Assembly (NCBI GenBank): GCA_038330415.1
Contig: JBBQNZ010000002.1
Coordinates: forward strand, 1 to 64,000
DNA: 64,000 nt
Direction of reading: 5' to 3'
From: Fodinibacter sp038330415
Lineage (GTDB): Bacteria; Actinomycetota; Actinomycetes; Actinomycetales; Dermatophilaceae
The position numbers and the translations under genes were made by a program. This document shows, one piece after another, positions 43,918-54,053 of this stretch. Numbering within the stretch: position 1 is the stretch's first letter; each line of letters begins with the position of its first letter. The notes under the pieces are model-generated. The model had not been told where the DNA came from and ran no database searches. It saw nothing but the letters and a program-made list of their open reading frames with translations.

Positions 43918-46200
43918 GTGCCAACCCTCGACGAGCTCCTCCACGCCGCCGTCGGCGGGGTCGGTGGCACCGAGCGCCCGGGCCAGGTCGAGATGGCGCA
44001 CGCCGTCGCCGACGCCATCGACGGCAAGGGACACCTGCTCGTGCAGGCGGGCACCGGCACCGGCAAGTCGTTGGCCTACCTCGTGCCGGCGGTGCAGCAC
44101 GCCATGGACTCCGGCACCCCCACCGTCGTCGCCACCGCGACGCTGGCGCTGCAGGCGCAGGTCGTCGACCGCGACATGCCGCGGCTGGCCCAGTCGCTCG
44201 CCCCGCTGCTCGGCCGCCGCCCGACCTACGCGTTGGTCAAGGGCCGGCGCAACTACCTGTGCGCCCACAAGCTCGAGGGCGGCTTCCCCGACGACGACGC
44301 CGACACGCTGATGTCCGTCGGCGCCGTCGACCAGCAGGCGTCGCGGCTCGGCGCCGAGGTGGTGCGGCTGCGCGACTGGGCCGAGGTCACCGAGTCCGGT
44401 GACCGTGACGAGCTCGTGCCCGGGGTGTCCGAGCGGGCCTGGCGGCAGGTGTCGGTGTCGGCCCACGAGTGCCTCGGCGGCCGGTGCCCGATGGTGTCCG
44501 AGTGCTACGTCGAGCGCTCGCGCGAGGCCGCGCGCGACGTCGACGTCATCGTGACCAACCACTCCTTCATGGCCATCGACGCGTTCGAGGGCCGCCAGAT
44601 GCTGCCCGAGCACGACGTGCTCGTCGTCGACGAGGGGCACGAGCTCGTCGACCGGGTCACCTCCACGATCACCGACGAGGTGACGCCGGCGATGGTGCGC
44701 GCGGCGGCCAAGCGGGCCGGGCGACAGGCCGACTCGAGCTCGACCATGGACGAGGCCGCCGACCTGCTGGAGTCGGTGCTCGAGCCGGCCCCCGAGGGGC
44801 GACTGACCGGCATCCCCGACTCGTTGGCGATGGCGCTCGGGCGGGTGCGCGACACCGCCCGAGCCGTGCAGAGCGAGCTCAAGCCGCAGCAGGGCGAGGA
44901 GCCCGACGGCGGGCGCCAGGTGGCTCGGGCCGCGGTCGACGAGGTGTTCGAGAACGCCTCGCGCATCCTCGAGGAGCGCGAGTTCGACGTGGTGTGGCTC
45001 AACCGCGACCCGCGCCGCGGGGCGGTGCTGCGGGTCGCCCCGATGAGCGTGGCGATGCTGGTGCGCGACAAGGTGTTCTCCGAGCGCACTGTCGTCCTCA
45101 CGTCCGCGACGCTCGAGCTCGGCGGGTCCTTCGATGCCGTCGCGGGCACCATCGGGCTGCGCGGCGAGGGGGCACCGACGTGGCGCGGGCTCGACGTCGG
45201 CAGCCCGTTCGCCTACCCCGAGCAGGGCATCGCCTACGTCGCCCGGCACCTGCCGGCGCCCGGACGCGACGGGCTCGCCACTGAGACGCTCGACGAGATC
45301 GAGGCGCTGGTGCGGGCCGCGGGCGGACGCACGCTCGGCCTGTTCTCGTCGATGCGCGCCGCCAAGGAGGCCACCGAGGCGATGCGTGAGCGCTTCGCCG
45401 ACGCCGAGGGCGAGATCGCGTTCCTGTGCCAGGGCGAGGACCAGATCAGCACGCTGGTGCGGCAGTTCGCCCGCGACCCCCGCACCTGCCTGTTCGGCAC
45501 CCTGTCGCTGTGGCAGGGCGTCGACGTGCCCGGCTCGTCGTGCCAGCTCGTCATCATCGACCGCATCCCGTTCCCGCGCCCCGACGACCCGCTCGCCTCG
45601 GCGCGCTCGCAGGCCATCGCCCGGATGGGGGGCAACGGCTTCATGGCGGTGTCGGCCACGCACGCGGCCTTGCGGCTCGCCCAGGGCGCGGGCCGGCTCA
45701 TCCGGCGGGCCGACGACCGCGGGGTCGTCGCGTTCCTCGACAACCGGATGATGACCGCCCGCTACGCCGGGTTCCTCCAGCGCTCGCTGCCGCCGTTCTG
45801 GCCCACCGCCGACCGCGCGATGGTGCTGGCAGCGCTGAAGCGGCTCGACGAGACGGCCGAGCCGCCGCAGCCGGTGGCCGAGCCGGCGCTCCGTGGGCTC
45901 ACCGGTGCGGTTGCAGCACCGGTGGGCGACACCGACCGCGGCGTGGATGCCGTGGCGCCCGTGCCGGTGGCGCGTCCGGTCGCCGAGGACCCGCCGCCGC
46001 CGGAGTCGTCGCGCACCGCCGTCACCCACGGCCACGCGTGGACCGAGCAGGAGGACGAGGAGCTGCGCGACGGCATCGAGCTGGGTCTCACCCTCGACGA
46101 GCTCGCCGAGTCGATGGAGCTGCCGCTCGAGGCCGTCTCGTCCCGCCTCGGCGGGCTCGGGCTCGAGGCCGGCAGCGGCCCGACCCTGACCTTCGACTAG
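43918..46200 (+). CDS. dinG: ATP-dependent DNA helicase, DinG/XPD family
   Basis: Superfamily 2 iron-sulfur helicase, 760 residues. Walker A is QAGTGTGKSLAYL, the DEAH-type box is VVDEGHELVD, and motif VI is QGAGRLIRR. The four iron-sulfur cysteines fall between motifs Ia and II (NYLCAH, then CLGGRC and SECY). A C-terminal extension (about residues 640–760) is Pro/Ala-rich and ends with a SANT/Myb-like helical unit (TEQEDEELRDGIELGLTLDE) not part of the helicase core. DinG unwinds R-loops and G-quadruplexes and helps at transcription-replication conflicts. Confidence 0.92.
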   Translation: MPTLDELLHAAVGGVGGTERPGQVEMAHAVADAIDGKGHLLVQAGTGTGKSLAYLVPAVQHAMDSGTPTVVATATLALQAQVVDRDMPRLAQSLAPLLGRRPTYALVKGRRNYLCAHKLEGGFPDDDADTLMSVGAVDQQASRLGAEVVRLRDWAEVTESGDRDELVPGVSERAWRQVSVSAHECLGGRCPMVSECYVERSREAARDVDVIVTNHSFMAIDAFEGRQMLPEHDVLVVDEGHELVDRVTSTITDEVTPAMVRAAAKRAGRQADSSSTMDEAADLLESVLEPAPEGRLTGIPDSLAMALGRVRDTARAVQSELKPQQGEEPDGGRQVARAAVDEVFENASRILEEREFDVVWLNRDPRRGAVLRVAPMSVAMLVRDKVFSERTVVLTSATLELGGSFDAVAGTIGLRGEGAPTWRGLDVGSPFAYPEQGIAYVARHLPAPGRDGLATETLDEIEALVRAAGGRTLGLFSSMRAAKEATEAMRERFADAEGEIAFLCQGEDQISTLVRQFARDPRTCLFGTLSLWQGVDVPGSSCQLVIIDRIPFPRPDDPLASARSQAIARMGGNGFMAVSATHAALRLAQGAGRLIRRADDRGVVAFLDNRMMTARYAGFLQRSLPPFWPTADRAMVLAALKRLDETAEPPQPVAEPALRGLTGAVAAPVGDTDRGVDAVAPVPVARPVAEDPPPPESSRTAVTHGHAWTEQEDEELRDGIELGLTLDELAESMELPLEAVSSRLGGLGLEAGSGPTLTFD

Positions 46201-46214
46201 TGCGTTCGCGCCGG

Positions 46215-46775
46215 TCAGGCGCGAGCGCGCTCGAGGGTGCGGAGCCAGGCGTCGACCTGCCGGGGTGAGGTGAAGCGCACGACCGGCGGCCCACCGGCAT
46301 CCGAGGCCCAGGTCTCGGCTTCGTCGTGCTTGCGCTCGAACGACCTGAAGTGCCAGGCAACGATCGAGTCGCTCGACAGGGCCCGGTACAGCGACTCGGT
46401 GTTGCCGCCGCAGAACTGCTCTCGGGTGCGCAGGCGTCGCCAGGTGCGGCGCGCCAACCGGCCCAGGCTGACCCGGCGCGGGTAGTCCAGCGTCACCAGC
46501 AGGTCGACGCGCGCCAGCACCACGGGGCGCGTCGCCGACCACAGCGAGTCCATCACCCAGGCCGGCTGCCCGGCGAACGGCCGGATCGCCTCGACCTGCT
46601 CGTCTGCCGTGAGCTGCACCCAGCCCGGTCGCCACATCAGGTCGTCGACCGAGACGTGGGGCGCGCCCGTCAACGCGGCGAGTCGCGCGGCCAGCGTGGA
46701 CTTGCCCGAACCGGTCACACCGTGGAGGACGATGCGATGGTGTCGGGTCAGGTCGCGTGGCGGGTCGACGAGCAC
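46215..46775 (-). CDS. P-loop NTPase, adenylate-kinase-like
   Basis: A 186-residue protein with P-loop LHGVTGSGKSTLAARLA, a substrate-side VDDLMWRPGWVQLT, and a lid-like Arg-rich stretch (RRTWRRLRTREQFCGGN). It resembles the small 'topology modulation' or FlaR-like kinases with unknown substrates. GTG 46775 is preceded by TAGGAT at a 6-nt gap. It sits between dinG and holA on the opposite strand. Confidence 0.8.
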   Translation of the reverse strand: MLVDPPRDLTRHHRIVLHGVTGSGKSTLAARLAALTGAPHVSVDDLMWRPGWVQLTADEQVEAIRPFAGQPAWVMDSLWSATRPVVLARVDLLVTLDYPRRVSLGRLARRTWRRLRTREQFCGGNTESLYRALSSDSIVAWHFRSFERKHDEAETWASDAGGPPVVRFTSPRQVDAWLRTLERARA

Positions 46776-46781
46776 CGGGTG

Positions 46782-46787
46782 ATCCTA
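46782..46787 (-). promoter_or_regulatory. -10 element, leaderless promoter of the P-loop gene
   Basis: TAGGAT on the minus strand, 6 nt before GTG 46775. Confidence 0.55.
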
Positions 46788-46825
46788 GGCACGCGGTGTC
46801 CGCCGTGCGTGGCAGAGTGACCGCC

Positions 46826-47815
46826 ATGTCGGACGAGGTCGCGGTGCACCACCGGGTGCCGCCCTACGTGCTGGTGTCCGGGCCCGAGTCGCTGCTCGCC
46901 GAGCGGGGGGTCGCGCAGACCCTCGACGACCTCAGGGTCACCGAGCCCGAGCTCGAGGTGATCCGGCTCTACGCCGCCGCCTACACCGCCGGTGAGCTCA
47001 TCCTGCACGCCAGCCCATCCCTGTTCGGTGGCGCCAAGTGCATCGTCGTGCACGACCTCGACGAGGCCGACGACGAGCTGCAGGCCGACCTGCTCGCAGC
47101 GCTCGCGGGCGAGCCCGAGCCCGACCTCACCCTCGTGGTGATGCACAAAGGCGGGTCGCGCGCCAAGAAGGTGCTCGACACCCTCAGGGGGTCCGGTGCC
47201 CGCGTCATCGACGCCCCGGCGATCAAGACCGACCGCGACAAGGCCGAGTTCGCCGCCCACGAGTTCCGCCGGAGGCGGCGCAAGGCCACCGGCGAGGCCG
47301 TGCACGCCCTCGTCGAGGCGGTCGGCAAGGACCTGCGCGAGCTGTCGGCCGCCTGCCAACAGCTGGTCGACGACACCACCGGGGTCATCGACGAGCAGGT
47401 GGTGCTCACCTACCACGGGGGCAAGGTCGAGGCGACCGGCTTCCGGGTGGCCGACGCCGCCATGGCGGGCGACACCGGAGAGGCGCTGCGCCTGCTGCGG
47501 CACGCCATCGCCGTGGGGGTCGACCCGGTGCCGATCGTCGCCGTGCTGGCCCAGCAGGCGCGCCAGCTGATCAAGGTCGGCTCGGCCGGTCGTGGTCGCT
47601 CGGCCGACCTGGCGCGCGACCTCGGCATGGCACCGTGGCAGGTCGACAAGGCCCGCCGGTCTCTGGGCGGCTGGACCGCCGACGCGCTCGCCACCTGCGT
47701 CACCGCCATCGCCGCGGCCGACTTCGAGGTCAAGGGCGGCGGGCGCGACCCGGTGTACGCCGTCGAGCGGTGCGTGCTCACCATCACCAACCAGCACGCC
47801 CGCAACCGCGCCTGA
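46826..47815 (+). CDS. holA: DNA polymerase III, delta subunit
   Basis: Clamp-loader subunit that opens the sliding clamp; 329 residues. It shows the delta N-terminal pattern YVLVSGPESLLAERGV, the middle region VVMHKGGSRAKKVLDTL, and the C-terminal collar helices with AQQARQLIKVGS. The arrangement holA–rpsT–lepA is standard in Actinobacteria; comEA/comEC, often just before holA, are not here. A CAGAGT box is 7 nt before ATG 46826. Confidence 0.92.
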   Translation: MSDEVAVHHRVPPYVLVSGPESLLAERGVAQTLDDLRVTEPELEVIRLYAAAYTAGELILHASPSLFGGAKCIVVHDLDEADDELQADLLAALAGEPEPDLTLVVMHKGGSRAKKVLDTLRGSGARVIDAPAIKTDRDKAEFAAHEFRRRRRKATGEAVHALVEAVGKDLRELSAACQQLVDDTTGVIDEQVVLTYHGGKVEATGFRVADAAMAGDTGEALRLLRHAIAVGVDPVPIVAVLAQQARQLIKVGSAGRGRSADLARDLGMAPWQVDKARRSLGGWTADALATCVTAIAAADFEVKGGGRDPVYAVERCVLTITNQHARNRA

Positions 47816-47823
47816 GCGCCCCC

Positions 47824-47964
47824 GCTGCGTTGGAGGGGATGCCGAGGGCGCGGGATGGCGCGCGTTCGGCAGCACTGGGGGGATGTGTGGCCTGGCCCCC
47901 GGTGGCCGGCTGCGTTGGAGGGGATGCCAAGGGCGCGGGATGGCGCGCGTTCGGCAGCACTGGG
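47824..47964. repeat. Two near-identical 56-bp direct repeats, 85-bp period
   Basis: Copies at 47824–47879 and 47909–47964 differ by one base (G to A). Each contains an imperfect inverted repeat with TGCCGA/TCGGCA arms. The 29-bp spacer is unrelated. Confidence 0.85.
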
Positions 47965-48028
47965 CACGGCGGGCAGACGGCATCCGACGTTTTGGTGGGG
48001 GAGGCGCCCCACTGGTAACTTTGGTAAT

Positions 48029-48061
48029 TGCGTGCGCGCTTGAGGTCGTGCGCGCAACGCA
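48029..48061 (+). promoter_or_regulatory. Hairpin in the rpsT leader
   Basis: GCGTGCGCGC pairs with GCGCGCAACGC across a short loop, with one bulged base. Its location about 100 bp before rpsT would suit a leader structure; no known riboswitch or S20 leader family was recognised. Confidence 0.3.
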
Positions 48062-48163
48062 GCACCACCCAGCGCAGGTCAACCACGGATGTCCCCACGT
48101 CCGGTCCCGACCCGCGACTGCCGCCCTCTAACGGCATACCGACCCCAGAGAAAGCATTCACAC

Positions 48164-48424
48164 GTGGCAAACATCAAGTCCCAGCTGAAGCGGATCAAGA
48201 CGAACCGCCTGGCGACCGAGCGCAACAAGGCGATCAAGTCCGAGTTCAAGACGGCGATCCGCAAGTTCCGCGACGCCGCCGACTCCGGCAACGCCGACGA
48301 GGCGAAGGCTGCCCTCGCGGTGGCCTCCACCAAGCTCGACAAGGCCGTGAGCAAGGGCGTCATCCACCAGAACCAGGCCGCGAACAAGAAGTCCTCGATG
48401 GCCAAGAAGGCCGCCGGTCTCTGA
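48164..48424 (+). CDS. rpsT: 30S ribosomal protein S20
   Basis: An 86-residue helical, Lys/Arg/Ala-rich protein binding the 5' domain of 16S rRNA. Its opening ANIKSQLKRIKTNRLATERN is characteristic. GTG 48164 is preferred because family members start at this Met-Ala-Asn; longer frames have no ribosome site. Flanked upstream by a long leader and downstream by a strong hairpin, so it is a single-gene transcript. Confidence 0.97.
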   Translation: MANIKSQLKRIKTNRLATERNKAIKSEFKTAIRKFRDAADSGNADEAKAALAVASTKLDKAVSKGVIHQNQAANKKSSMAKKAAGL

Positions 48425-48438
48425 TCGTCCGCGACCCC

Positions 48439-48476
48439 GAGGGGGCCCGTCACCCACTGTGGTGACGGGCCCCCTC
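48439..48476. terminator. Strong bidirectional terminator after rpsT
   Basis: A 16-bp perfect stem (48439–48454 with 48461–48476), loop CACTGT, between convergent rpsT and the PemK-like gene. Confidence 0.82.
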
Positions 48477-48505
48477 GCACGTCCGGCGACGGAGCCGCCA
48501 CACGC

Positions 48506-49018
48506 TCACGGGTGCAGGTCGGCCACCGCCCGGGCGACGGTGTCGAACTGGGGACGGGGCAGCACTGCGCCCTCCCGCCGCACGGCCTTGGGGTCGACCC
48601 GGACGACGCGGTCGACCCGCACCTCGCTCGGGCGCCGCTGGCGGTCCCAGGCGCCCGACCCGATGTCGACCCAGCGCGGCCGACCGGCGCCCCTCGGGTA
48701 CCCGTCGTGGTCCTTGCTGGTGAGCTGCAGGGCGAGCAGCCACGGCCCGTCGCGGCCGACGAGCAGCACCGGTCGGTCCTTGCCCTGGCGGTGGTCCTCC
48801 TCGAACGGCACCCAGGTCCACACGATCTCGCCGGGGTCGGGCCGGCCGTCGGGCTTGGGGGAGTAGGCCGGCACCAGGCTCCCGGTGAAGTCGCCGGGGT
48901 ATCCGGTCGGGGATGCCGTCGTGGGCGCCGCCGAGCGCGCGGCGAGCCACCGGCGCACCGCGGCGGTGGCGGTGCGCAGGAGACCGGGAGGGCGGGAGGT
49001 CGAGGGGTCGGTGGCCAC
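48506..49018 (-). CDS. PemK/MazF-like toxin-fold protein, no adjacent antitoxin
   Basis: A 170-residue protein. The C-terminal 110 residues have the PemK/MazF barrel pattern: GEIVWTWVPFEEDHRQGKDR, PVLLVGRDGPWLLALQLTS, then RVDRVVRVDP. The first 55 residues are a separate, likely disordered part. Solitary PemK-like genes of this layout are common in Actinobacteria. Without an antitoxin next to it, an active mRNA interferase is doubtful. GTG 49018 has TAGGCT 6 nt upstream. Confidence 0.83.
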   Translation of the reverse strand: MATDPSTSRPPGLLRTATAAVRRWLAARSAAPTTASPTGYPGDFTGSLVPAYSPKPDGRPDPGEIVWTWVPFEEDHRQGKDRPVLLVGRDGPWLLALQLTSKDHDGYPRGAGRPRWVDIGSGAWDRQRRPSEVRVDRVVRVDPKAVRREGAVLPRPQFDTVARAVADLHP

Positions 49019-49024
49019 CCGAGG

Positions 49025-49030
49025 AGCCTA
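49025..49030 (-). promoter_or_regulatory. -10 element, leaderless promoter of the PemK-like gene
   Basis: TAGGCT on the minus strand, 6 nt before GTG 49018. Confidence 0.5.
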
Positions 49031-49079
49031 TTGCGACGCGGCACCCGCACCGATGCCATGAACCGTGACGGAGCGGGGC

Positions 49080-49263
49080 TCAGCCCAGGCCAGCGGACCG
49101 GTAGACCCCGACCAGCACCGAGCGCCGTGGGTCGCCCGGCCGCCCGTCGGGCAGGTCGGCGACGGCCTGCAGCAGCGCGCCGGTGTGCCCGGATGCCGCG
49201 CCGCCGGGGGTGCGGATGCGGCGCGCCAGCCGCTCGAAGTACTGCTCGGTGCCGCAGCGTGCT
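49080..49263 (-). pseudogene. Remnant of an unidentified gene (C-terminal fragment)
   Basis: One minus-strand frame reads as ordinary protein (GTEQYFERLARRI, then GALLQAVADLPDGRPGD and VLVGVYRSAGLG) down to a stop at 49080–49082. Upstream it is cut off by a stop at about 49263. There is no start or ribosome site, so it looks like the degraded tail of a lost gene. The family is not recognised. Confidence 0.45.
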
Positions 49264-49362
49264 CACCCCGGCCGCCACGTTCTCGGGCGGTGAGGAGCTG
49301 CGCGTCTAGGATCGCCGGACGCGCCGGCGCAGAGGGGATGCCGGCCCGACCCCGGGAGAGAC

Positions 49363-49963
49363 ATGACCCCGCCCTCGCCGGCGACGCAGCACGGCACCGA
49401 GACCGAACCGGACCGGTCGGGCACCCCCCGACGGCCGGGTCTGGCGACCCCGATGCACCCACAGGTCCTCGGCGGCATCGTCGGAGCGGTCGGAGCCAGC
49501 GTCTTCGTGCTGGTCAACCGCACCCGGCTCGCCGACCCCTGGCCGACAGTGGCGCTGGTCCTCTGGATCCTCGCCCTGGTGGCCTTCGTCTGGGTCGCGC
49601 TGCTGCGCCCGCGCGTGCTGCCCGACCTCGAGCGGCCCTCGCCCCGGGCTGGCGCGGTCTACCTCGCGGCGGTCGTGGGCATGCTCGGGCTCATCGCCGG
49701 CCGGGTCAGCGCTGCTGCGCGCGACCGGGCACGCCGACCTCCGGCCGGCCCTGGTCGCGATGGCCGTCGGCCTGCACTTCCTGCCCTTCGCCGCAGCCTT
49801 CCGGGCGCCGGTCTTCCGAGTGCTCGGCGCCGCGGTCGCCTCGGTGGGGGTGGTCGGGCTCGTTCTCGGCCTGCTGGTCGGCCCGTCGGCCGCCGCCGAG
49901 GCCGCCGTGGTCGCCGGCCTGGTGATGCTCGTTCTGATGACCGTCGACGCCCGGCACGACTGA
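49363..49963 (+). pseudogene. Hypothetical membrane protein broken by a one-base insertion
   Basis: From ATG 49363 (GGGAGAG Shine-Dalgarno) the frame reads a membrane protein with helices VLGGIVGAVGASVFVLV, VALVLWILALVAFVWVALL and AVYLAAVVGMLGLIAG. Near 49700–49715 it must shift by one base to continue as ALLRATGHADLRPALV and three more helices (VGLHFLPFAAAF to GLVMLVLMT), stopping at 49963. The 601-nt length is one over a codon multiple. As read, the protein would lose its second half. This is the second single-base break in the window. Confidence 0.72.
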
Positions 49964-50058
49964 GCGGGCGCGCGCGGGCGCGTGAACGGCATCCGCGGAT
50001 CATGGGAGACTGGGGCACAGTGCCCTGAACCCCTCCCACGCAAGGAACCCACCCGCTC

Positions 50059-51915
<1,857 letters not shown>

Positions 51916-51937
51916 CCCGCCCGGCGCCGGAGTCGGC

Positions 51938-53302
51938 TCAGCCGTCGAAGACGTCGACCGGGATGGTGGCGGCGAGCGTGGTGCCGCCCGCCTCACGCGA
52001 CTGAAGGCTCAGCGAGCCGCCGAAGTCCAGGAGGTTCTCGCGCAGCAGCTGCAGCCCGACGTGCCCCGGCTCGGGCTCGACGTTGCTGTCCAGGCCCCGG
52101 CCGTCGTCGCTCACCTCGACGTGCACCTCGCCGCCCTCGCGGCGCACCGTGATGGCCGCCCGGGCGGCGCCCGAGTGGGCGACGACGTTGCGCAAACCCT
52201 CCTGCAGCACCCGGTAGGCCAGGCGCGAGGTGCCCACCGACCAGTCCGGGTCGGTCGGCACGTCGAGGTCGACGGCGGTTCCCGCGGCCTCCACCCGGGT
52301 CGTGAGGTCGCGGGCCGCCTCCGCCAGGCCGGGCCCCTCGAGGTCGGGCGGGTGGATGTCCATGATCAGCGAGCGCAGCGCCTCGATGTCGCGCCCGAGC
52401 ATGGCGTAGGCGTCGGCCACCGTCTGCCGGGCCATCGAGGCGTCCGGTGTCGGCGGCAGCTGGTTGGCGACCAGTGGCATGGCGTACCTCAGGCCGGCGA
52501 GGTCCTGCACCACGCCGTCGTGCAGGTCGTGGGCGATGCGCAGCCGTTCCCGGTGCGTGGCCAGCAGCGACCGCCGCAGCACCTGTGCGTGGTGCTCCTG
52601 ACCCCGCTCGACCCGGCGCGCCAGGCCCACGGCGAGCGGCACGACCACCAGGAAGTAGGCGATGAGCATGCCCAGGGCCAGGGCGAGCAGGGTCACCAGC
52701 AGGGCGCGCTGCTGGGCCCGCAGCTGCTGGGTGGTGAGGTAGGCCTCCACCACGAGCGGCACACCGGCGGCATCGGCGGCTCCGGCGTACACCTCGAGGA
52801 GCTCGCCCTCGGCGCGCTCGGCGGTGTTCTCCGCCTTGTCGAGGGTCGACAGCTCCGCCGTGACGCCATCGGTGCCGAACAGCCGCTCGACGACGGGGTC
52901 GAGCGGGAAGCGTTGGCCGGTGACGGCGTCCTCGTCCGACCACAGGACCTGCCCCTCGGGGGTCCAGACCTTCACGTGCTCGATGCCGCCGTGCGCCATC
53001 GCGCCGCGCAGCACGGTGCCCAGACGGCCGAGTGCCTCCGGGTTCCCGGCGCGCACCTTCTGGTCGACGAGGGAGCCGGCGATGACGGTGGCCACGGCGG
53101 CCCCACGCAGCCGGGCGTCGTCGATCGCCCACTGCTTCGCGATCCGCTCGCCGACGACCACGGCGCCCACGGCCAGCAGGAGCAAGGTGGCGACGCTGAG
53201 GGCCACGAAGCGCACCAAGGCCGTGCGGGTGGCGGCGGCGGTGGTGCTGTCGACGTCGGGGCGGCCCGGGCGACCCAGGCGACCGTGGTCAGCTCGACTC
53301 AC
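51938..53302 (-). CDS. Sensor histidine kinase (NarX/DesK type, HisKA_3)
   Basis: A 454-residue membrane kinase. Two helices (about residues 28–50 and 205–230) frame an extracytoplasmic sensor of about 150 residues. The phosphorylated histidine is in AHDLHDGVVQDLAGL, and the ATPase has DDGRGL and HVGLQLLREN. The signal is unknown. The GTG start overlaps the response-regulator gene by 14 bp, so the pair is co-translated, regulator first. Confidence 0.92.
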   Translation of the reverse strand: MSRADHGRLGRPGRPDVDSTTAAATRTALVRFVALSVATLLLLAVGAVVVGERIAKQWAIDDARLRGAAVATVIAGSLVDQKVRAGNPEALGRLGTVLRGAMAHGGIEHVKVWTPEGQVLWSDEDAVTGQRFPLDPVVERLFGTDGVTAELSTLDKAENTAERAEGELLEVYAGAADAAGVPLVVEAYLTTQQLRAQQRALLVTLLALALGMLIAYFLVVVPLAVGLARRVERGQEHHAQVLRRSLLATHRERLRIAHDLHDGVVQDLAGLRYAMPLVANQLPPTPDASMARQTVADAYAMLGRDIEALRSLIMDIHPPDLEGPGLAEAARDLTTRVEAAGTAVDLDVPTDPDWSVGTSRLAYRVLQEGLRNVVAHSGAARAAITVRREGGEVHVEVSDDGRGLDSNVEPEPGHVGLQLLRENLLDFGGSLSLQSREAGGTTLAATIPVDVFDG

Positions 53303-53957
53303 GCAGGAGTCCCTTGCGCTTGGCGACCGCGACCGCCTCGAGCTGTGAGTGCGCGTCGAGCTTGCCGAACAGGGCGCCGACGTAGCCGCGGCAGGTGTTG
53401 CGCGAGATGCCGAGTCGCGCGGCGATGGCGGTGGTGTCCAGACCCTCGGCGAGCAGGTGGAGCACCTGGTCCTCGCGCGTCGTCAGCATGATCGCCCGCC
53501 CGCCCTGCTCCCGCCGGGTGGTGAGCAGCCGGCGCAGCAGGGCCGGGTCGACGTTGAACTCGTCCGGCCCGGCGGGCTTCAGGGCGGCGAGCAGGTCCTC
53601 GACCGCGCCGTCCTTGGCCAGCAGCGCGCTGGCGCCGGCACTGACCGCCCGGCGCAGGAGCGGCTCGGTGGAGAACGCGGTCAGCACCACGACCCGCAGC
53701 CCGGGGTGCTGGCGCACCAGCTCGGCGGTCGCGGCGATCCCGTCCTCCGAGCCGACCTGCACGTCCATGATGACGGCGTCCGGCCGCAGGGCGTCGATCA
53801 TCGAGAACCCGTCCGAGAGGTTGTCGGCCGTGCCGACGCAGGCCATCCCGGGGTCGGTGGAGATGACGCGGCGGAGCAGCTCACCGAACATCCGGTGGTC
53901 ATCGACCACCACAACCGTGACCGGCGAGTCGGTAACCCCCTGCGGGTGGTCGCTCAC
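53289..53957 (-). CDS. NarL/LuxR-family response regulator
   Basis: A 222-residue regulator. The receiver has the acidic pair in VVVVDDHRMF, phospho-acceptor Asp in VIMDVQVG, and Lys in LLAKDG. The C-terminal LuxR-type HTH is LTTREDQVLHLLAEGLDTTA followed by RLGISRNTCRGYV. GTG 53957 is taken as the start because it precedes the receiver closely; GTG 54029 would add 24 residues. It is the cognate partner of the kinase gene overlapping its end. Confidence 0.9.
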   Translation of the reverse strand: MSDHPQGVTDSPVTVVVVDDHRMFGELLRRVISTDPGMACVGTADNLSDGFSMIDALRPDAVIMDVQVGSEDGIAATAELVRQHPGLRVVVLTAFSTEPLLRRAVSAGASALLAKDGAVEDLLAALKPAGPDEFNVDPALLRRLLTTRREQGGRAIMLTTREDQVLHLLAEGLDTTAIAARLGISRNTCRGYVGALFGKLDAHSQLEAVAVAKRKGLLRESS

Positions 53958-54053
53958 CCCGTCAGTGTGGACCGCGGGGTGCGGGCCTGTCCGCAGGTTG
54001 ACCGGAAATGGACGGTTCGAGTCGGTCACGTCGTCGAAGGTCGTGGACGGGGG

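Larger units (their letters stand above)
47816..48163. other. Intergenic region between holA and rpsT
   Basis: A 348-bp non-coding region. It holds the 56-bp tandem repeat (47824–47964), a hairpin-forming GC-rich stretch around 48029–48061, and the rpsT leader. No tRNA or conserved protein was seen. A TAACTTTGGTAAT stretch near 48015–48027 is the most AT-rich part and the likely rpsT promoter region. Confidence 0.6.

Noticed and set aside
43717..46827. 1036-codon minus-strand frame opposite dinG
   Set aside because: Antisense shadow with Arg/His-rich composition; dinG on the plus strand has all helicase motifs.
47824..47964. Possible CRISPR array
   Set aside because: Only two repeat units of 56 bp with one spacer and no cas genes; the unit is too long and too few.
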